Assembly (NCBI GenBank): GCA_022447555.1
Contig: JAKVBF010000001.1
Span: 273,560-337,559 of the forward strand
Reading direction: 5' to 3'
Source: Mariniblastus sp.
GTDB lineage: Bacteria > Planctomycetota > Planctomycetia > Pirellulales > Pirellulaceae
DNA: 64,000 nucleotides
The notes under the pieces were generated by a model. The model did no database searches, was not told where the DNA came from, and saw only the letters and a program-made list of their open reading frames with translations. Positions 1-8,794 of this stretch are shown piece by piece (position 1 is the first letter of the stretch; every line of letters begins with the position of its first letter). Made by a program: the position numbers and the translations under genes.

Positions 1-519
1 ATAGGCGCCCATCCCGCACCACGGCCGTTCACCTGACTCACGATTATTTAATCCGCTGGCGCATGCCAAGTAACAACAGGGGACCCGGTCGGTATCAGGC
101 AGTGGATCATATTGGCTGCGGTCAACATTGGCCGACGGGCATTGGAAAATTCCTATGTACGTTCCTAAGGCAGCCGGGTTGTTCGGATTCACCGCGGTCC
201 AACGGCTCCACGGCCCTTCCTTGTCGAGCCCTTCGTACAAGTTATTTTGCTCGATGAAGGGAAGAATGTAGGCCGACCACATGGTCATGCCGGGTGTACT
301 AAATCCCGACGGCAAAGAGCCATTCGCGCTCTCAAAATCAAGTATTGCTAAAGACTGTTGTTTGATGTGATTCGTACACTGCACCCGCCGCGCGGCCTCG
401 CGCACCATCTGAACCGCCGGCAAAAGCATCCCGATTAGAATACCGATGATAGCGATCACAACCAACAATTCCACCAACGTGAATGCGTTGCGTCGAGCCT
501 TAACACATGATTGAAACAC
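1..519 (-). CDS. DUF1559 pseudopilin-like protein (partial, C-terminus beyond the left edge)
   Basis: The reading frame is open from a GTG at 517-519 to the window edge. GGAGGGG lies two bases upstream of that GTG and no in-frame ATG is better placed. The first residues give a type IV prepilin-like N-terminus: a short basic leader (KARRN), then AFTLVELLVVIAIIGIL and a MLLPAVQ segment. This is the N-methylation and membrane helix signature of planctomycete DUF1559 proteins. Further in, LPSG, the PFIEQNN stretch, CPS and YLACASG also match that family. Members occur in many copies per planctomycete genome and are thought to be exported and processed like pseudopilins, but their role is not established. 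Only about 173 residues lie in the window. Confidence 0.9.
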   Translation of the reverse strand, partial: MFQSCVKARRNAFTLVELLVVIAIIGILIGMLLPAVQMVREAARRVQCTNHIKQQSLAILDFESANGSLPSGFSTPGMTMWSAYILPFIEQNNLYEGLDKEGPWSRWTAVNPNNPAALGTYIGIFQCPSANVDRSQYDPLPDTDRVPCCYLACASGLNNRESGERPWCGMGAY

Positions 520-704
520 AGCCCCTCCAAATCTATTAACCGACACTTACTCAATTGTGCCTAACCGAGTGACAATCTGTCAACGAAAACGCTCTACGGT
601 GAAGTAATTTACTGCTACACCCCTTTCTAGAGAGTCCTACCGCAGTCAACTCGGTAGCTCGCCGTCAAACCATCTAAAGAGCAAGATAGATATTGATCTA
701 ACTT

Positions 705-3197
705 TTATTCCCCGCTGCTTGCTTCCAGCACGCTGGTTGACTTCATGTAAGCCAATAAGTCAAGAATTTCTTGGCGAGTGAAATTGTCGAGCAGGCCGGT
801 TGGCATCATCGAGACCTTTGAAACTTTAGAATCTTCAATCTTGGAAACGTTGATTCGGGTCAGCTTGCCCGGATTGATCATATCCTCTTGAACCATATAG
901 GTCTGGCCGTTGAGATTCACCACCCGGCCGCTGACCGTTCGCCCATCCTCCATCTGAAAGATCATTGCCTGATATTGATCTGAAACCTCCTTGCTCGGAT
1001 CAATCAGTGTTTCCAAAAGATCGCGCGTATTGAATCGGCGCCCCGCGTTGGTGAGATCCGGACCGACGATCCCCCCCTGCCCTTGGACGCGGTGGCACTT
1101 GTAGCATTGGGCTGCGGAAAAAATTTCTTTTCCTTTTTCCGTGTCGCAATTCGAAAAATCGAGCTCGTTCCCGACCAGCAAATCATCCAACCCCCATTTT
1201 TGAACAAACGGCCGAGCTTTGAGATCCGCATAAGGGTCGATCGGTGTTGGCTTCTTAGCCAGTAGCTCGGCCAACTCGGTTTGCTGATCGGCATCCATCG
1301 TTTTGATCGCCGCTTCGCGAATATTGTTTAAGTAGGGTGCAAACGAATTACCACCCTGCAAACCAGCCGCTTTGAGAAACCACTCGAAATACCGTTCTCG
1401 CAAACCCCGATCCCATCCCTCCGTCACGTTATGCAGGACGATCGCGTAATGGATCTGCTCCTCTTGGGTGGGGGCGGTCTCCAACAAACCTATCGTCCCA
1501 CCCACCACCGCGGGAACTCCAGCAGCAGCCAAAACGCGAGATAATTCTCGATCCAACTCTGGATCATTAGACGGGAAGTGTCTAGCCAGATTTTGGATCG
1601 CCTCAAGCGTTGCCGGATGCGGAGTTCCCAAGCGAATCAAAATCAACGCGTAGTCGCGCAGCATATGCAAGCGCTGTTCCTTGTTAAGCTGGTCCCAATC
1701 CAGCTTTGACAAGCCTTGGACGGCCAGATCTTGCTGACTAGCATTCCCCAATCGAGCCAATGCCATCACTGCTTCCAACCGGGTTTGCGGGTCTTTTTCC
1801 AGTTCTAATTTATTGACCCAGTCATTCGGCTTGTTATTTTCCAAGGCAGTCCGAGCCGCGTAACGAACGAAGCGATCTGAATGATTGAGTTGATCCCAAA
1901 TCTCATTGATTGAACCTTGGTTACCGTTTCCATGATTTTTTTCCAATAACCTTCGCGTTTTAGCCGCTTCGGTCATCGCGGGGTACTGAGCCGGCGCCGT
2001 GGAGTCGCTACCTTCGTAAGTCAATCGGTAAAGGCCGGACTGGATTCGCCGGCCTCCGATCAAAAAGTACATCGCCCCATCCACCGGGTTGATGACCAAA
2101 TCGGTGACTGGGAGAGCGGGGGCCGTGCAGAACAACTCTTTCTCCGCTTTGAAGGAAGCCCCATCAGATTGCATGTGCACGGCGTATATAATCCCATAGC
2201 TCCAGTCTGATATGAAAAGCGCGTTCTGGTACTCAGCGGGAAACTTGGCACCCGTGCCAAACACGATTCCAGTCGGACAACCCGGCCCCACATCGAGTAC
2301 GGCAGGCAGATTATCGGGAAACCAAGTAGGCCATTTACCGGAGCCGTGGCGCCAACCGAATTCGCTGCCGCTCGTCACATGACAAACGCGTGTCGGCCGA
2401 TACCAAGGCAGACCCACATCCCATTCCATGTCAGCATCGTAGGTAAATAATTCCCCGTTGGGGTCAAAGGCGATATCATATTCGTTGCGGTAGCCAGAAC
2501 TGATCAACTCAAAATGCTTGCCATCTGGATCGATCTTGCAAACCCAACCCCCGGGAGCCATCCGTCCCACCGCATGCCCTCGGGCATCGGGCAGTCGCGG
2601 GGTTGCCTGGTCTTCCTGCCAAACTTTGGTCACTCGCGAGTCCTGTACCTCCGGCAGGTTGGTATGGTTTCCGGCGCAAATGTAAAGCGATTCCTTATCG
2701 GGACCCAATACAATGGCGTGAGGCCCATGCTCACCACCACCCTGCATCGCTCTCAGCAATTCGACATGATCATATTGGTCATCGTTATTTCGATCTTGCA
2801 GGCGGTAAAGACCTGCGGGGCGACCCTCGCTGCCGTGCGCCATCACGTACAAACTACCGAAAGCATGTAATAGTCCCTGTGCATGACCAATCGAAAGGTC
2901 GATCGGCTCTACGTCAAACTCCGATCCTGTGACCGAGACCCGATAGAGCTTTCCATATTGATCTGAAGTGATCAATCGCCCCTGAGGATCGGTGGTCATC
3001 GCCACCCACGAACCCTGCTCCTTAGGGACGCTGTAAAGACACTCTGCTTTAAATCCCTCTGGCAGTCGCAGTTGCTCACCAGCGACAGCCTGATTCGCGC
3101 CAGCTTGAAACACGACCGCCTCACAGCGAGTGAGACCCAGCATCAAGATGAGGCTTGAAAAAAACAAAACAAACGCCGTAGAAAATCGCAGTGTCAT
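705..3197 (-). CDS. PVC-type heme-binding CxxCH protein with beta-propeller, HEAT-like and cytochrome c domains
   Basis: A secreted protein of about 830 residues. The chosen ATG gives a classical signal peptide (MTLRFSTAF followed by a hydrophobic stretch). A TTG 45 bases upstream is also in frame and has AGGAAG directly before it, so the start is not certain. After the signal comes a sugar-dehydrogenase-like beta-propeller (roughly residues 40-400), then a helical HEAT-like stretch, then a cytochrome c domain with CYKCH as the heme site near residue 700. The tail carries the usual GPDLT, LIDPS and MP-GLLD motifs. This architecture is typical of Planctomycetes, Verrucomicrobia and relatives, where such proteins are thought to act in periplasmic oxidation of sugars or polysaccharide breakdown products. 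The substrate cannot be read from the sequence. Confidence 0.9.
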   Translation of the reverse strand: MTLRFSTAFVLFFSSLILMLGLTRCEAVVFQAGANQAVAGEQLRLPEGFKAECLYSVPKEQGSWVAMTTDPQGRLITSDQYGKLYRVSVTGSEFDVEPIDLSIGHAQGLLHAFGSLYVMAHGSEGRPAGLYRLQDRNNDDQYDHVELLRAMQGGGEHGPHAIVLGPDKESLYICAGNHTNLPEVQDSRVTKVWQEDQATPRLPDARGHAVGRMAPGGWVCKIDPDGKHFELISSGYRNEYDIAFDPNGELFTYDADMEWDVGLPWYRPTRVCHVTSGSEFGWRHGSGKWPTWFPDNLPAVLDVGPGCPTGIVFGTGAKFPAEYQNALFISDWSYGIIYAVHMQSDGASFKAEKELFCTAPALPVTDLVINPVDGAMYFLIGGRRIQSGLYRLTYEGSDSTAPAQYPAMTEAAKTRRLLEKNHGNGNQGSINEIWDQLNHSDRFVRYAARTALENNKPNDWVNKLELEKDPQTRLEAVMALARLGNASQQDLAVQGLSKLDWDQLNKEQRLHMLRDYALILIRLGTPHPATLEAIQNLARHFPSNDPELDRELSRVLAAAGVPAVVGGTIGLLETAPTQEEQIHYAIVLHNVTEGWDRGLRERYFEWFLKAAGLQGGNSFAPYLNNIREAAIKTMDADQQTELAELLAKKPTPIDPYADLKARPFVQKWGLDDLLVGNELDFSNCDTEKGKEIFSAAQCYKCHRVQGQGGIVGPDLTNAGRRFNTRDLLETLIDPSKEVSDQYQAMIFQMEDGRTVSGRVVNLNGQTYMVQEDMINPGKLTRINVSKIEDSKVSKVSMMPTGLLDNFTRQEILDLLAYMKSTSVLEASSGE

Positions 3198-3358
3198 TGT
3201 TAAAATCTCACTTGGGTGGGTGGATGGCCATGATGTATTCAACTTCCTACCGAAATCAATGGCCGCGCTCTAGACCGTTTGATTTTAGCCGAATTTAACA
3301 AACTTTCGACCAAGTCCGGTGCCAAGAAACTTAAATTTGAAAATGATTTGGAAATCCT

Positions 3359-4342
3359 TTGTCTGATTCACAAATAAACGCACTGCTGGCCCACTATCGC
3401 CTTCACAATCGAAATGCCGTCACACACGTGATCCGATCAGCGGTTTCACTCGGTATTATCGAAGCTTTGGCCGAAGGGCAAAAAACGTTAGAGCAATTAG
3501 CTCAAACATTGAATCTGCAAAAAGATCCCTTGTTGCTCGTGATGAATATCTTGGTTGAAACCGAGCTGGTCGAGCAGTATGAAGAAGACTACGCCTTATC
3601 CACCGTCGCTCGATTGATCCCTAAAAATTTGCGTGATTTTGGAGACTTTCATTGGAGTCATCTGGGAGATTTCGTCCGGACGGGTGTCAACCTTCCCAGC
3701 GACGATGCCATCCCGGCTACAGATGCCGATTTCCTTTCCAACGCCAAAGCAAATGAATGGCTTGCGACCCCCGCTGCCCTGGACGCCGCACAGGTGCTTG
3801 ATTTCGGGGCGTCGAGAAAATCATTAAGAGTCTTGGAACTTGGCAGTGGCAGCGCCGTCTTTGGAGCGACCCTCATTCATCGTGATCCAGATTCTCGCTT
3901 AGTATTACTGGATGATGCAGCAGGCTTAAGGGCGGCCAAAACAACGATTGATGGCGTGGGGATCGACGATCGCGTTGAGATGGTCGAAGGCAACTACTTG
4001 GAACCAGATCTAGGAGACGATACCTTCGACATGGTCCTCATGGCAGGGCTACTTCATCGACACACGCTAAAGACCTGTCACGATATTTTTTCCAATGCAC
4101 ACCGCCTCCTGAAACCCTCAGCAGAATTGGTGGCCATTGATATTTTCAACGGACAAGAAAAAGGCGATCTGAATTACCGAATCGTCGAACTGGAAATACG
4201 TCTACGATCCTCCAATGGAGCGCTGCACGATCCTACACAGCTCCAGCATGAAATGATCATGCAGGGGTTCGACCAGATTCGCTATGCCCACTTGCCTGCG
4301 GCTCCGTACTTTTGGGGTTTGATTCTTGCTGTCCGCGACTGA
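3359..4342 (+). CDS. SAM-dependent O-methyltransferase-like protein
   Basis: 327 residues in two parts. Residues 1-110 look like the winged-helix dimerisation domain of plant-type or acetylserotonin-like O-methyltransferases (AVSLGIIEAL, LAQTLNL, LLLVMNIL, YALSTVA). Residues 155-325 form a Rossmann methyltransferase domain with motif I VLELGSGSAVFG, an acidic LVLLDD strand end and the later FDMVLMAGLLHR and LLKPSAELVAIDIF segments. The start is TTG. GGAAA lies about five bases before it, and the ATG just upstream runs into a stop after seven codons. The gene stands alone between divergent and convergent neighbours, so the acceptor substrate is unknown. A role in methylating a small aromatic or polyketide-like molecule is only a family-level guess. 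Confidence 0.75.
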   Translation: MSDSQINALLAHYRLHNRNAVTHVIRSAVSLGIIEALAEGQKTLEQLAQTLNLQKDPLLLVMNILVETELVEQYEEDYALSTVARLIPKNLRDFGDFHWSHLGDFVRTGVNLPSDDAIPATDADFLSNAKANEWLATPAALDAAQVLDFGASRKSLRVLELGSGSAVFGATLIHRDPDSRLVLLDDAAGLRAAKTTIDGVGIDDRVEMVEGNYLEPDLGDDTFDMVLMAGLLHRHTLKTCHDIFSNAHRLLKPSAELVAIDIFNGQEKGDLNYRIVELEIRLRSSNGALHDPTQLQHEMIMQGFDQIRYAHLPAAPYFWGLILAVRD

Positions 4343-4356
4343 GCCAAAGCGGTTTT

Positions 4357-5187
4357 TTAAACAGCTCCTGCAGCAGCCTCGATATCCAATTGGACTAACT
4401 GGTCCACCAATAACTGGGCATCCGCCCCATGTTTATCAATCCATAATGAACGAGCCGCTTTCGGTAGCTGGGCGGAATCAAATCGGTCCGCCTCAAAGAA
4501 GCCGATGATGCCAGCAGCAATATCTCGGTTTATCATTGGATTGGCGGCGCTACGCTCGGTCGCACTGACCAAGTCGTTTTGAAAAAACTGAATGTATAGA
4601 GACGTCCCATGCACCCCATCTGAATCGGGGCGCGTTTGTCGCTCCTGTCGCTCCTCGGCAAAATCAACCATTCGCCGAGTGTCGAATGCAAATCGGACGG
4701 CAACCTGCGAATCCGGCAGCTGCCCGAGTAATAAATCCGTCCATCTTTCAAGCTTGCGGCGGAGTCCATTCGTAGATACCAAAACCTGCACGTCTCTTTC
4801 CTCAGCCAATAAAATTAGGTGAAGCGCCCGATTTCTTGCCTCGATCTGATGGGTATAAACATTTTGAGCGACCGCCTCCATCTCTTCGAAGGCATGAAAA
4901 TACTGATGGCTGGACATCATGGCGACCCAAACCCGAGCCAAGACTTCCGATACCAAGATCTCTTCTACGACGATCTTAACCGAGGGCCACGGATCGTGAT
5001 CCGGCTGTGAATACCGCACAGCATCTTCGAAAATCTTCAACGTTCGCATCCATCGTTGCATTCGGCACTTGGAGGAAGTCCAATATCGTTGGGCTGCAAC
5101 CGCCGCCTTTGATTCTTCGTCCGCGACTAGATGAATGGCATTAAAAGCGGCCCAACTGGCGATGTCGGCGAGTTCTCTGGCGTGCAT
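4357..5187 (-). CDS. Conserved-looking hypothetical protein, mostly helical
   Basis: 276 residues from the ATG at 5187. The frame stays open upstream to 5442, but that part would run into the divergent deoxyhypusine-synthase-like gene and has a different composition, so the internal ATG is preferred. No Shine-Dalgarno sequence stands out. The protein is soluble, with no signal peptide or membrane segment, and is rich in amphipathic helices (for example AEERDVQVLVSTNGLRRK and RRMVDFAEERQER). I do not recognise the family. It is divergently transcribed from the gene at 5393 with a shared 205-base spacer, which is the only functional hint. Confidence 0.6.
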   Translation of the reverse strand: MHARELADIASWAAFNAIHLVADEESKAAVAAQRYWTSSKCRMQRWMRTLKIFEDAVRYSQPDHDPWPSVKIVVEEILVSEVLARVWVAMMSSHQYFHAFEEMEAVAQNVYTHQIEARNRALHLILLAEERDVQVLVSTNGLRRKLERWTDLLLGQLPDSQVAVRFAFDTRRMVDFAEERQERQTRPDSDGVHGTSLYIQFFQNDLVSATERSAANPMINRDIAAGIIGFFEADRFDSAQLPKAARSLWIDKHGADAQLLVDQLVQLDIEAAAGAV

Positions 5188-5392
5188 TGTGGGGTGTCCG
5201 GTGAAACATGATGGTTCGTTGTCATTATGAAATGCAAAAAGAGTGCCAAGCACCGAAAACCTATTGCGCCATGGGCGAAGCCAATATTTGCCTTGAGTTG
5301 TATGGTGATTAAATGAAACTTGTTGTATTTTCACCACGTCTCGTTGCCTTATACCAACCCATTCATTCACTCCCCGACTCTGGTACCATCCG

Positions 5393-6385
5393 ATGATGAC
5401 CCGATCAAAACAGGAAAACTCGCCGGTAATTTCCCGGTTCATGGAAAAACATTTCCGTCACTTTAACGCCCGAGAGACGCTTGCCGCTGCTGAGGGCTAC
5501 CGCGGCCATCTGGATCAAGGTGGCAAAATGCTCCTCGCAATGGCCGGCGCGATGAGCACGGCCGAATTGGGAATTTCACTCGCTGAAATGATCCGGGCAG
5601 ACAAGATTCATGCCATTTCCTGCACGGCCGCAAATTTGGAAGAAGACGTTTTTAATTTGGTAGCCCATTCAGAATATAAAATCTGTAGTGAATACCGCGA
5701 CCTTTCACCCGATGATGAAGCGCAGCTTCGAGATAGCGGATTCAACCGTGTAACGGATACGTGCATTCCAGAAAGCGTGATGCGTCACATCGAGGGCCCC
5801 TTCATGGAGCAGTGCAGTCGCTTGGCCGATCAAGGTCTTGCGATGTTTCCTTACCAGATTTTTTATCACCTATTCGAAGAGAAAGCGCTGCAGCCATATT
5901 TTGATATTTCACCATCCGATAGCTGGCTCTATGCCGCTTGGGAAAAAGGTATCCCGGTGTATTCACCTGGATTCGAAGACTCTACGTTGGGAAATATATT
6001 TGCAGCTCGGGTCATGCAAGGAAAAATCCAATCCCATCATGCCATCCGTACGGGAACCGAGCAGATGCAAGACTTGATTGAGTGGTATCTCGCAACGGAC
6101 GCCGCGGCACCGATTGGTTTTTTTCAAATCGGCGGAGGAATTGCTGGGGACTTTGCGATATGCAGCGTTCCAACCATTTTGCAGGATCTTCAGCAAGACT
6201 GCCGGCTTTGGCAATACTTTGCTCAAATCTCGGACTCAACAACGTCCTATGGTTCCTACTCGGGAGCTGTCCCAAATGAAAAAATAACGTGGCATAAGCT
6301 GGCTCCTGAAACACCCACTTTTATGATCAACTCAGACGCATCCCTCGTCGCTCCGCTGATCTTTGCCTATGTGCTGGGACAGTAG
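5393..6385 (+). CDS. Deoxyhypusine synthase-like protein (possible homospermidine or spermidine-transferring enzyme)
   Basis: 330 residues matching the deoxyhypusine synthase fold over the full length. Visible signatures are GGKMLLAMAGAMSTAELG near residue 45, CTAANLEEDVFNL, IPVYSPGFEDSTLG, GGGIAGDF and the C-terminal DASLVAPLI. K302, in the WHKL motif, aligns with the lysine that carries the aminobutyl intermediate in eukaryotic deoxyhypusine synthase (the WGKI motif). Bacteria lack eIF5A, and bacterial members are thought to act on small polyamines, as homospermidine synthases derived from this family do. The agmatine-to-putrescine genes at 21.9-23.9 kb would supply a substrate, but that link is inference. 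Translation may start at either of two consecutive ATGs. No strong ribosome-binding site is visible. Confidence 0.85.
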   Translation: MMTRSKQENSPVISRFMEKHFRHFNARETLAAAEGYRGHLDQGGKMLLAMAGAMSTAELGISLAEMIRADKIHAISCTAANLEEDVFNLVAHSEYKICSEYRDLSPDDEAQLRDSGFNRVTDTCIPESVMRHIEGPFMEQCSRLADQGLAMFPYQIFYHLFEEKALQPYFDISPSDSWLYAAWEKGIPVYSPGFEDSTLGNIFAARVMQGKIQSHHAIRTGTEQMQDLIEWYLATDAAAPIGFFQIGGGIAGDFAICSVPTILQDLQQDCRLWQYFAQISDSTTSYGSYSGAVPNEKITWHKLAPETPTFMINSDASLVAPLIFAYVLGQ

Positions 6386-6477
6386 ACATCGCTAGGACAT
6401 GATGTCGCTTCTTGGCGAGAGCTGGATCAGCCCAAAAGAGAGGCTTTCACGGTTTCAAGATCCGTTTACCGCCCGCC

Positions 6478-6511
6478 TTGTTGCCGATTTTTGTTGCCGA
6501 TTTTGTTGCCG
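6478..6511. repeat. Short tandem repeat, about 2.7 copies of a 12-13 base unit
   Basis: The unit TTGTTGCCGATT occurs at 6478 and again at 6491, followed by a partial TTGTTGCCG at 6503. It lies in the non-coding gap between the deoxyhypusine-synthase-like gene and rpmG, about 140 bases upstream of the rpmG promoter. It looks like a slippage repeat; no function is apparent. Confidence 0.75.
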
Positions 6512-6627
6512 TTAACGGATCGGGAGCTCAGAATCCATGAAATCGCTGACTTTTGGCTTTTGTATGGCTTTGCGAGGACTGTTTTATGGATTTGCTGGAT
6601 CGACGATCCGATATTCAGAAAAGTGCC

Positions 6628-6656
6628 TTACGGCATGCCACGGGGTTTGCTATAAT
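6628..6656 (+). promoter_or_regulatory. Predicted sigma-70 promoter of rpmG with extended -10
   Basis: TATAAT at 6651-6656 is a perfect -10 box and is preceded by TGC, giving the extended -10 form. A weak -35 (TTACGG, 6628-6633) lies 17 bases upstream. The rpmG start codon follows 50 bases later. The rest of the 321-base gap before rpmG holds only the short tandem repeat and no coding signal that I can see. Confidence 0.6.
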
Positions 6657-6706
6657 CCGAGGCTCGAAAAAATCCGAAACAACCCCTCTGTAGGTTTGGA
6701 GTGGCC

Positions 6707-6880
6707 ATGGCCAAAAAGGGTAAAAGCAAAAAGAAACTCGAAATACTGCACCTCGTTTGTGAAGAAACGGGTGACTACAACTATACCATTCGTAAAAAGT
6801 CTGGTGGCGAAAAACTTAAGGTCAAAAAGTATTGCCCCCGACTGCGAAAGCACACGATTCACAACGAAAAGAAAAAGTAA
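6707..6880 (+). CDS. rpmG: 50S ribosomal protein L33
   Basis: A 57-residue basic protein beginning [13 protein letters not shown]. It carries the L33 signatures [16 protein letters not shown], a [15 protein letters not shown] core and a lysine-rich end. Of the zinc-ribbon cysteine positions seen in some L33 proteins, only the CEE and YCPR cysteines are present, so this looks like a form with incomplete CxxC pairs. GGAG lies five bases before the ATG. The gene has its own extended -10 promoter and a strong intrinsic terminator, so it seems to be transcribed alone. It is a structural protein of the large ribosomal subunit near the E site. Confidence 0.95.
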   Translation: MAKKGKSKKKLEILHLVCEETGDYNYTIRKKSGGEKLKVKKYCPRLRKHTIHNEKKK

Positions 6881-6931
6881 TTCCGGTGACTCACCAAGAA
6901 TTCCCGTCGTGATACAAATCGATCCACCCTC

Positions 6932-6957
6932 AGTCGACATCTGTCGGCTGTTTTTTT
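6932..6957 (+). terminator. Intrinsic terminator of rpmG
   Basis: A seven-pair stem (AGTCGAC with GTCGGCT, one G-T pair) closes a four-base loop and is followed by a run of seven T. It lies 52 bases after the rpmG stop and before recJ. Confidence 0.85.
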
Positions 6958-7020
6958 ATGCCTATCTGCTAGGATGTCAAGCAGTTATCCCATCTGCTTT
7001 CGACCACAAGGACTCGTCCA

Positions 7021-8784
7021 ATGCCGTTACGCTGGACTGTCAAGCACCATGACGTTGCCACCATCGAGTCGTTGCAATCCACCTGTGGTGTTTCACCTGT
7101 GGTGGCGCAAATCCTAGCCCTTCGTGGAATCACTCACCCCGAAAAGGTCCAACAGTTTCTCGAACTAAAAATGACCGGCTTGCGCCCACCCACAGACCTT
7201 CCCGGTGTGGTTCAAGCCGTCGAGATCATTCAAGACGCCATCGAGAATCAACGCAAGGTGACCGTTTATGGTGACTACGACGCGGATGGCATGACTTCCA
7301 CAGCCATTCTCTATCGATGCCTTCGTTTGTTGGAATGCCCCGTCAACTATTATGTTCCCAACCGACTGGACGACGGTTATGGACTGAATTCGAACGCCCT
7401 CGAAAAACTCAAACAACGAGGAACCGAACTGGTGATCACTGTCGACTGCGGGATCACTAGTGTCACGGAAGTCCAACTCGCTCGTGAACTGGGTCTACAA
7501 ATCATTGTGACGGATCATCATCATATCGGTGAGACACTCCCCGAAGCTGATGCGATCGTCCACCCCGCTCTACCCAACGCGAACTACCCTTTCGAAGGCT
7601 TGTGTGGCGCCGGGGTAGCTTTCAAGCTTGCTTGGGCGCTATGCCAACAGCACTGCGGTTCCGAAAAGCTGCCCGAACGATATCGAAACTTTCTGTTCGG
7701 TGCGATTTCACTAGCCGCGATTGGCACGGTCGCCGATGTGGTGCCATTGTTGGATGAAAATCGAATTTTGGTTCGACACGGTTTAAACTGCCTTCGTCAA
7801 TTCGCCAATCCGGGCCTAACTCAATTGATGCAACTGTGCAAACTGGACAACAAACCCAATCTGGCAGCTGAAGACATTGCGTTCACCATTGGCCCTCGCC
7901 TGAACGCCGCTGGCCGTCTCGGACAGGCTCAATTGGGCGTTGAACTGTTGACCATCGATTCCGAAGATCGAGGTAAGGCGTTGGCCGAATACATCGATCA
8001 ACTCAACAAAAGCCGAGACTCACTTGACCGGAAAATTTTGCGCGCGGCCAATAAACTAATCGACGAACGATTCGATCCAAGCGCTGAACCTGCTCTGGTT
8101 CTAGCTCAGTCTGATTGGCACCTAGGAGTAATTGGAATCGTAGCGGGTAGGATTGCCGAGAGATATCATCGTCCGACAATCCTCATATCGATCGATAAAC
8201 TAAACCAGAAGCCGGCTGTTGGTTCGGCACGAACCTCGTGTGGGGTCAACTTATATCAGGCGATCTCGAATTGCAGCGATCTGCTGGTAAAATTTGGTGG
8301 TCACCGCGCGGCGGCAGGGCTTTCTATTGATCCTCAACGAATTGACGAATTCCGAGAAGCTTTTTGTCACCAAGTGATTCAGCAGGTCGCTGTGGAAAAT
8401 TTGGTCCCCGAACTAGATATTGACGCGGAGGCTCCCCTCAGTCAGCTGACGCTTGAGACCATGAACGATCTTGAAAAGCTGGCCCCTTTTGGACAGGAAA
8501 ACCCCCGACCAGTATTATGTGCGACAAGAGTGCGCTTGGCGGCTGAGCCGAAAACGATGGGGTCTGACAACCGACATCTTGCCTTGCAACTGGAGCAGCA
8601 CAACATACGGATTCGGGCCGTTGGCTTTGGCAAGAGTGAATGGATCGAAGGCCTAACCAGTGGGGCCGAATTCTTCGATTTCGCCTTCAAACCGGTGATC
8701 AACGAATTTCGCGGGCGTCGGAATGTAGAGCTCCAATTGATCGACTATCGCCAATCTAAGCAGGCGACGGTGTCGGCATCGTAA
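7021..8784 (+). CDS. recJ: Single-stranded-DNA-specific exonuclease RecJ
   Basis: 587 residues, the usual RecJ size. The DHH phosphoesterase core is complete: VYGDYDADGMTST near residue 85, VITVDCGI, the VTDHHH motif near residue 163, and the AIGTVADVVPL motif near residue 240. The DHHA1 part follows with GGHRAAAGLSI, and the oligonucleotide-binding C-terminal region carries LAPFGQENP. RecJ degrades single-stranded DNA 5' to 3' in RecF-pathway recombination, mismatch repair and base excision repair. AGGA lies nine bases before the ATG. ung starts 10 bases downstream, so the two repair genes are very likely one operon. Confidence 0.95.
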   Translation: MPLRWTVKHHDVATIESLQSTCGVSPVVAQILALRGITHPEKVQQFLELKMTGLRPPTDLPGVVQAVEIIQDAIENQRKVTVYGDYDADGMTSTAILYRCLRLLECPVNYYVPNRLDDGYGLNSNALEKLKQRGTELVITVDCGITSVTEVQLARELGLQIIVTDHHHIGETLPEADAIVHPALPNANYPFEGLCGAGVAFKLAWALCQQHCGSEKLPERYRNFLFGAISLAAIGTVADVVPLLDENRILVRHGLNCLRQFANPGLTQLMQLCKLDNKPNLAAEDIAFTIGPRLNAAGRLGQAQLGVELLTIDSEDRGKALAEYIDQLNKSRDSLDRKILRAANKLIDERFDPSAEPALVLAQSDWHLGVIGIVAGRIAERYHRPTILISIDKLNQKPAVGSARTSCGVNLYQAISNCSDLLVKFGGHRAAAGLSIDPQRIDEFREAFCHQVIQQVAVENLVPELDIDAEAPLSQLTLETMNDLEKLAPFGQENPRPVLCATRVRLAAEPKTMGSDNRHLALQLEQHNIRIRAVGFGKSEWIEGLTSGAEFFDFAFKPVINEFRGRRNVELQLIDYRQSKQATVSAS

Positions 8785-8794
8785 TGGAGATTTC

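Noticed and set aside
2514-2932. Plus-strand open frames opposite the heme protein gene
   Set aside because: Shadows of the conserved beta-propeller coding sequence on the minus strand.
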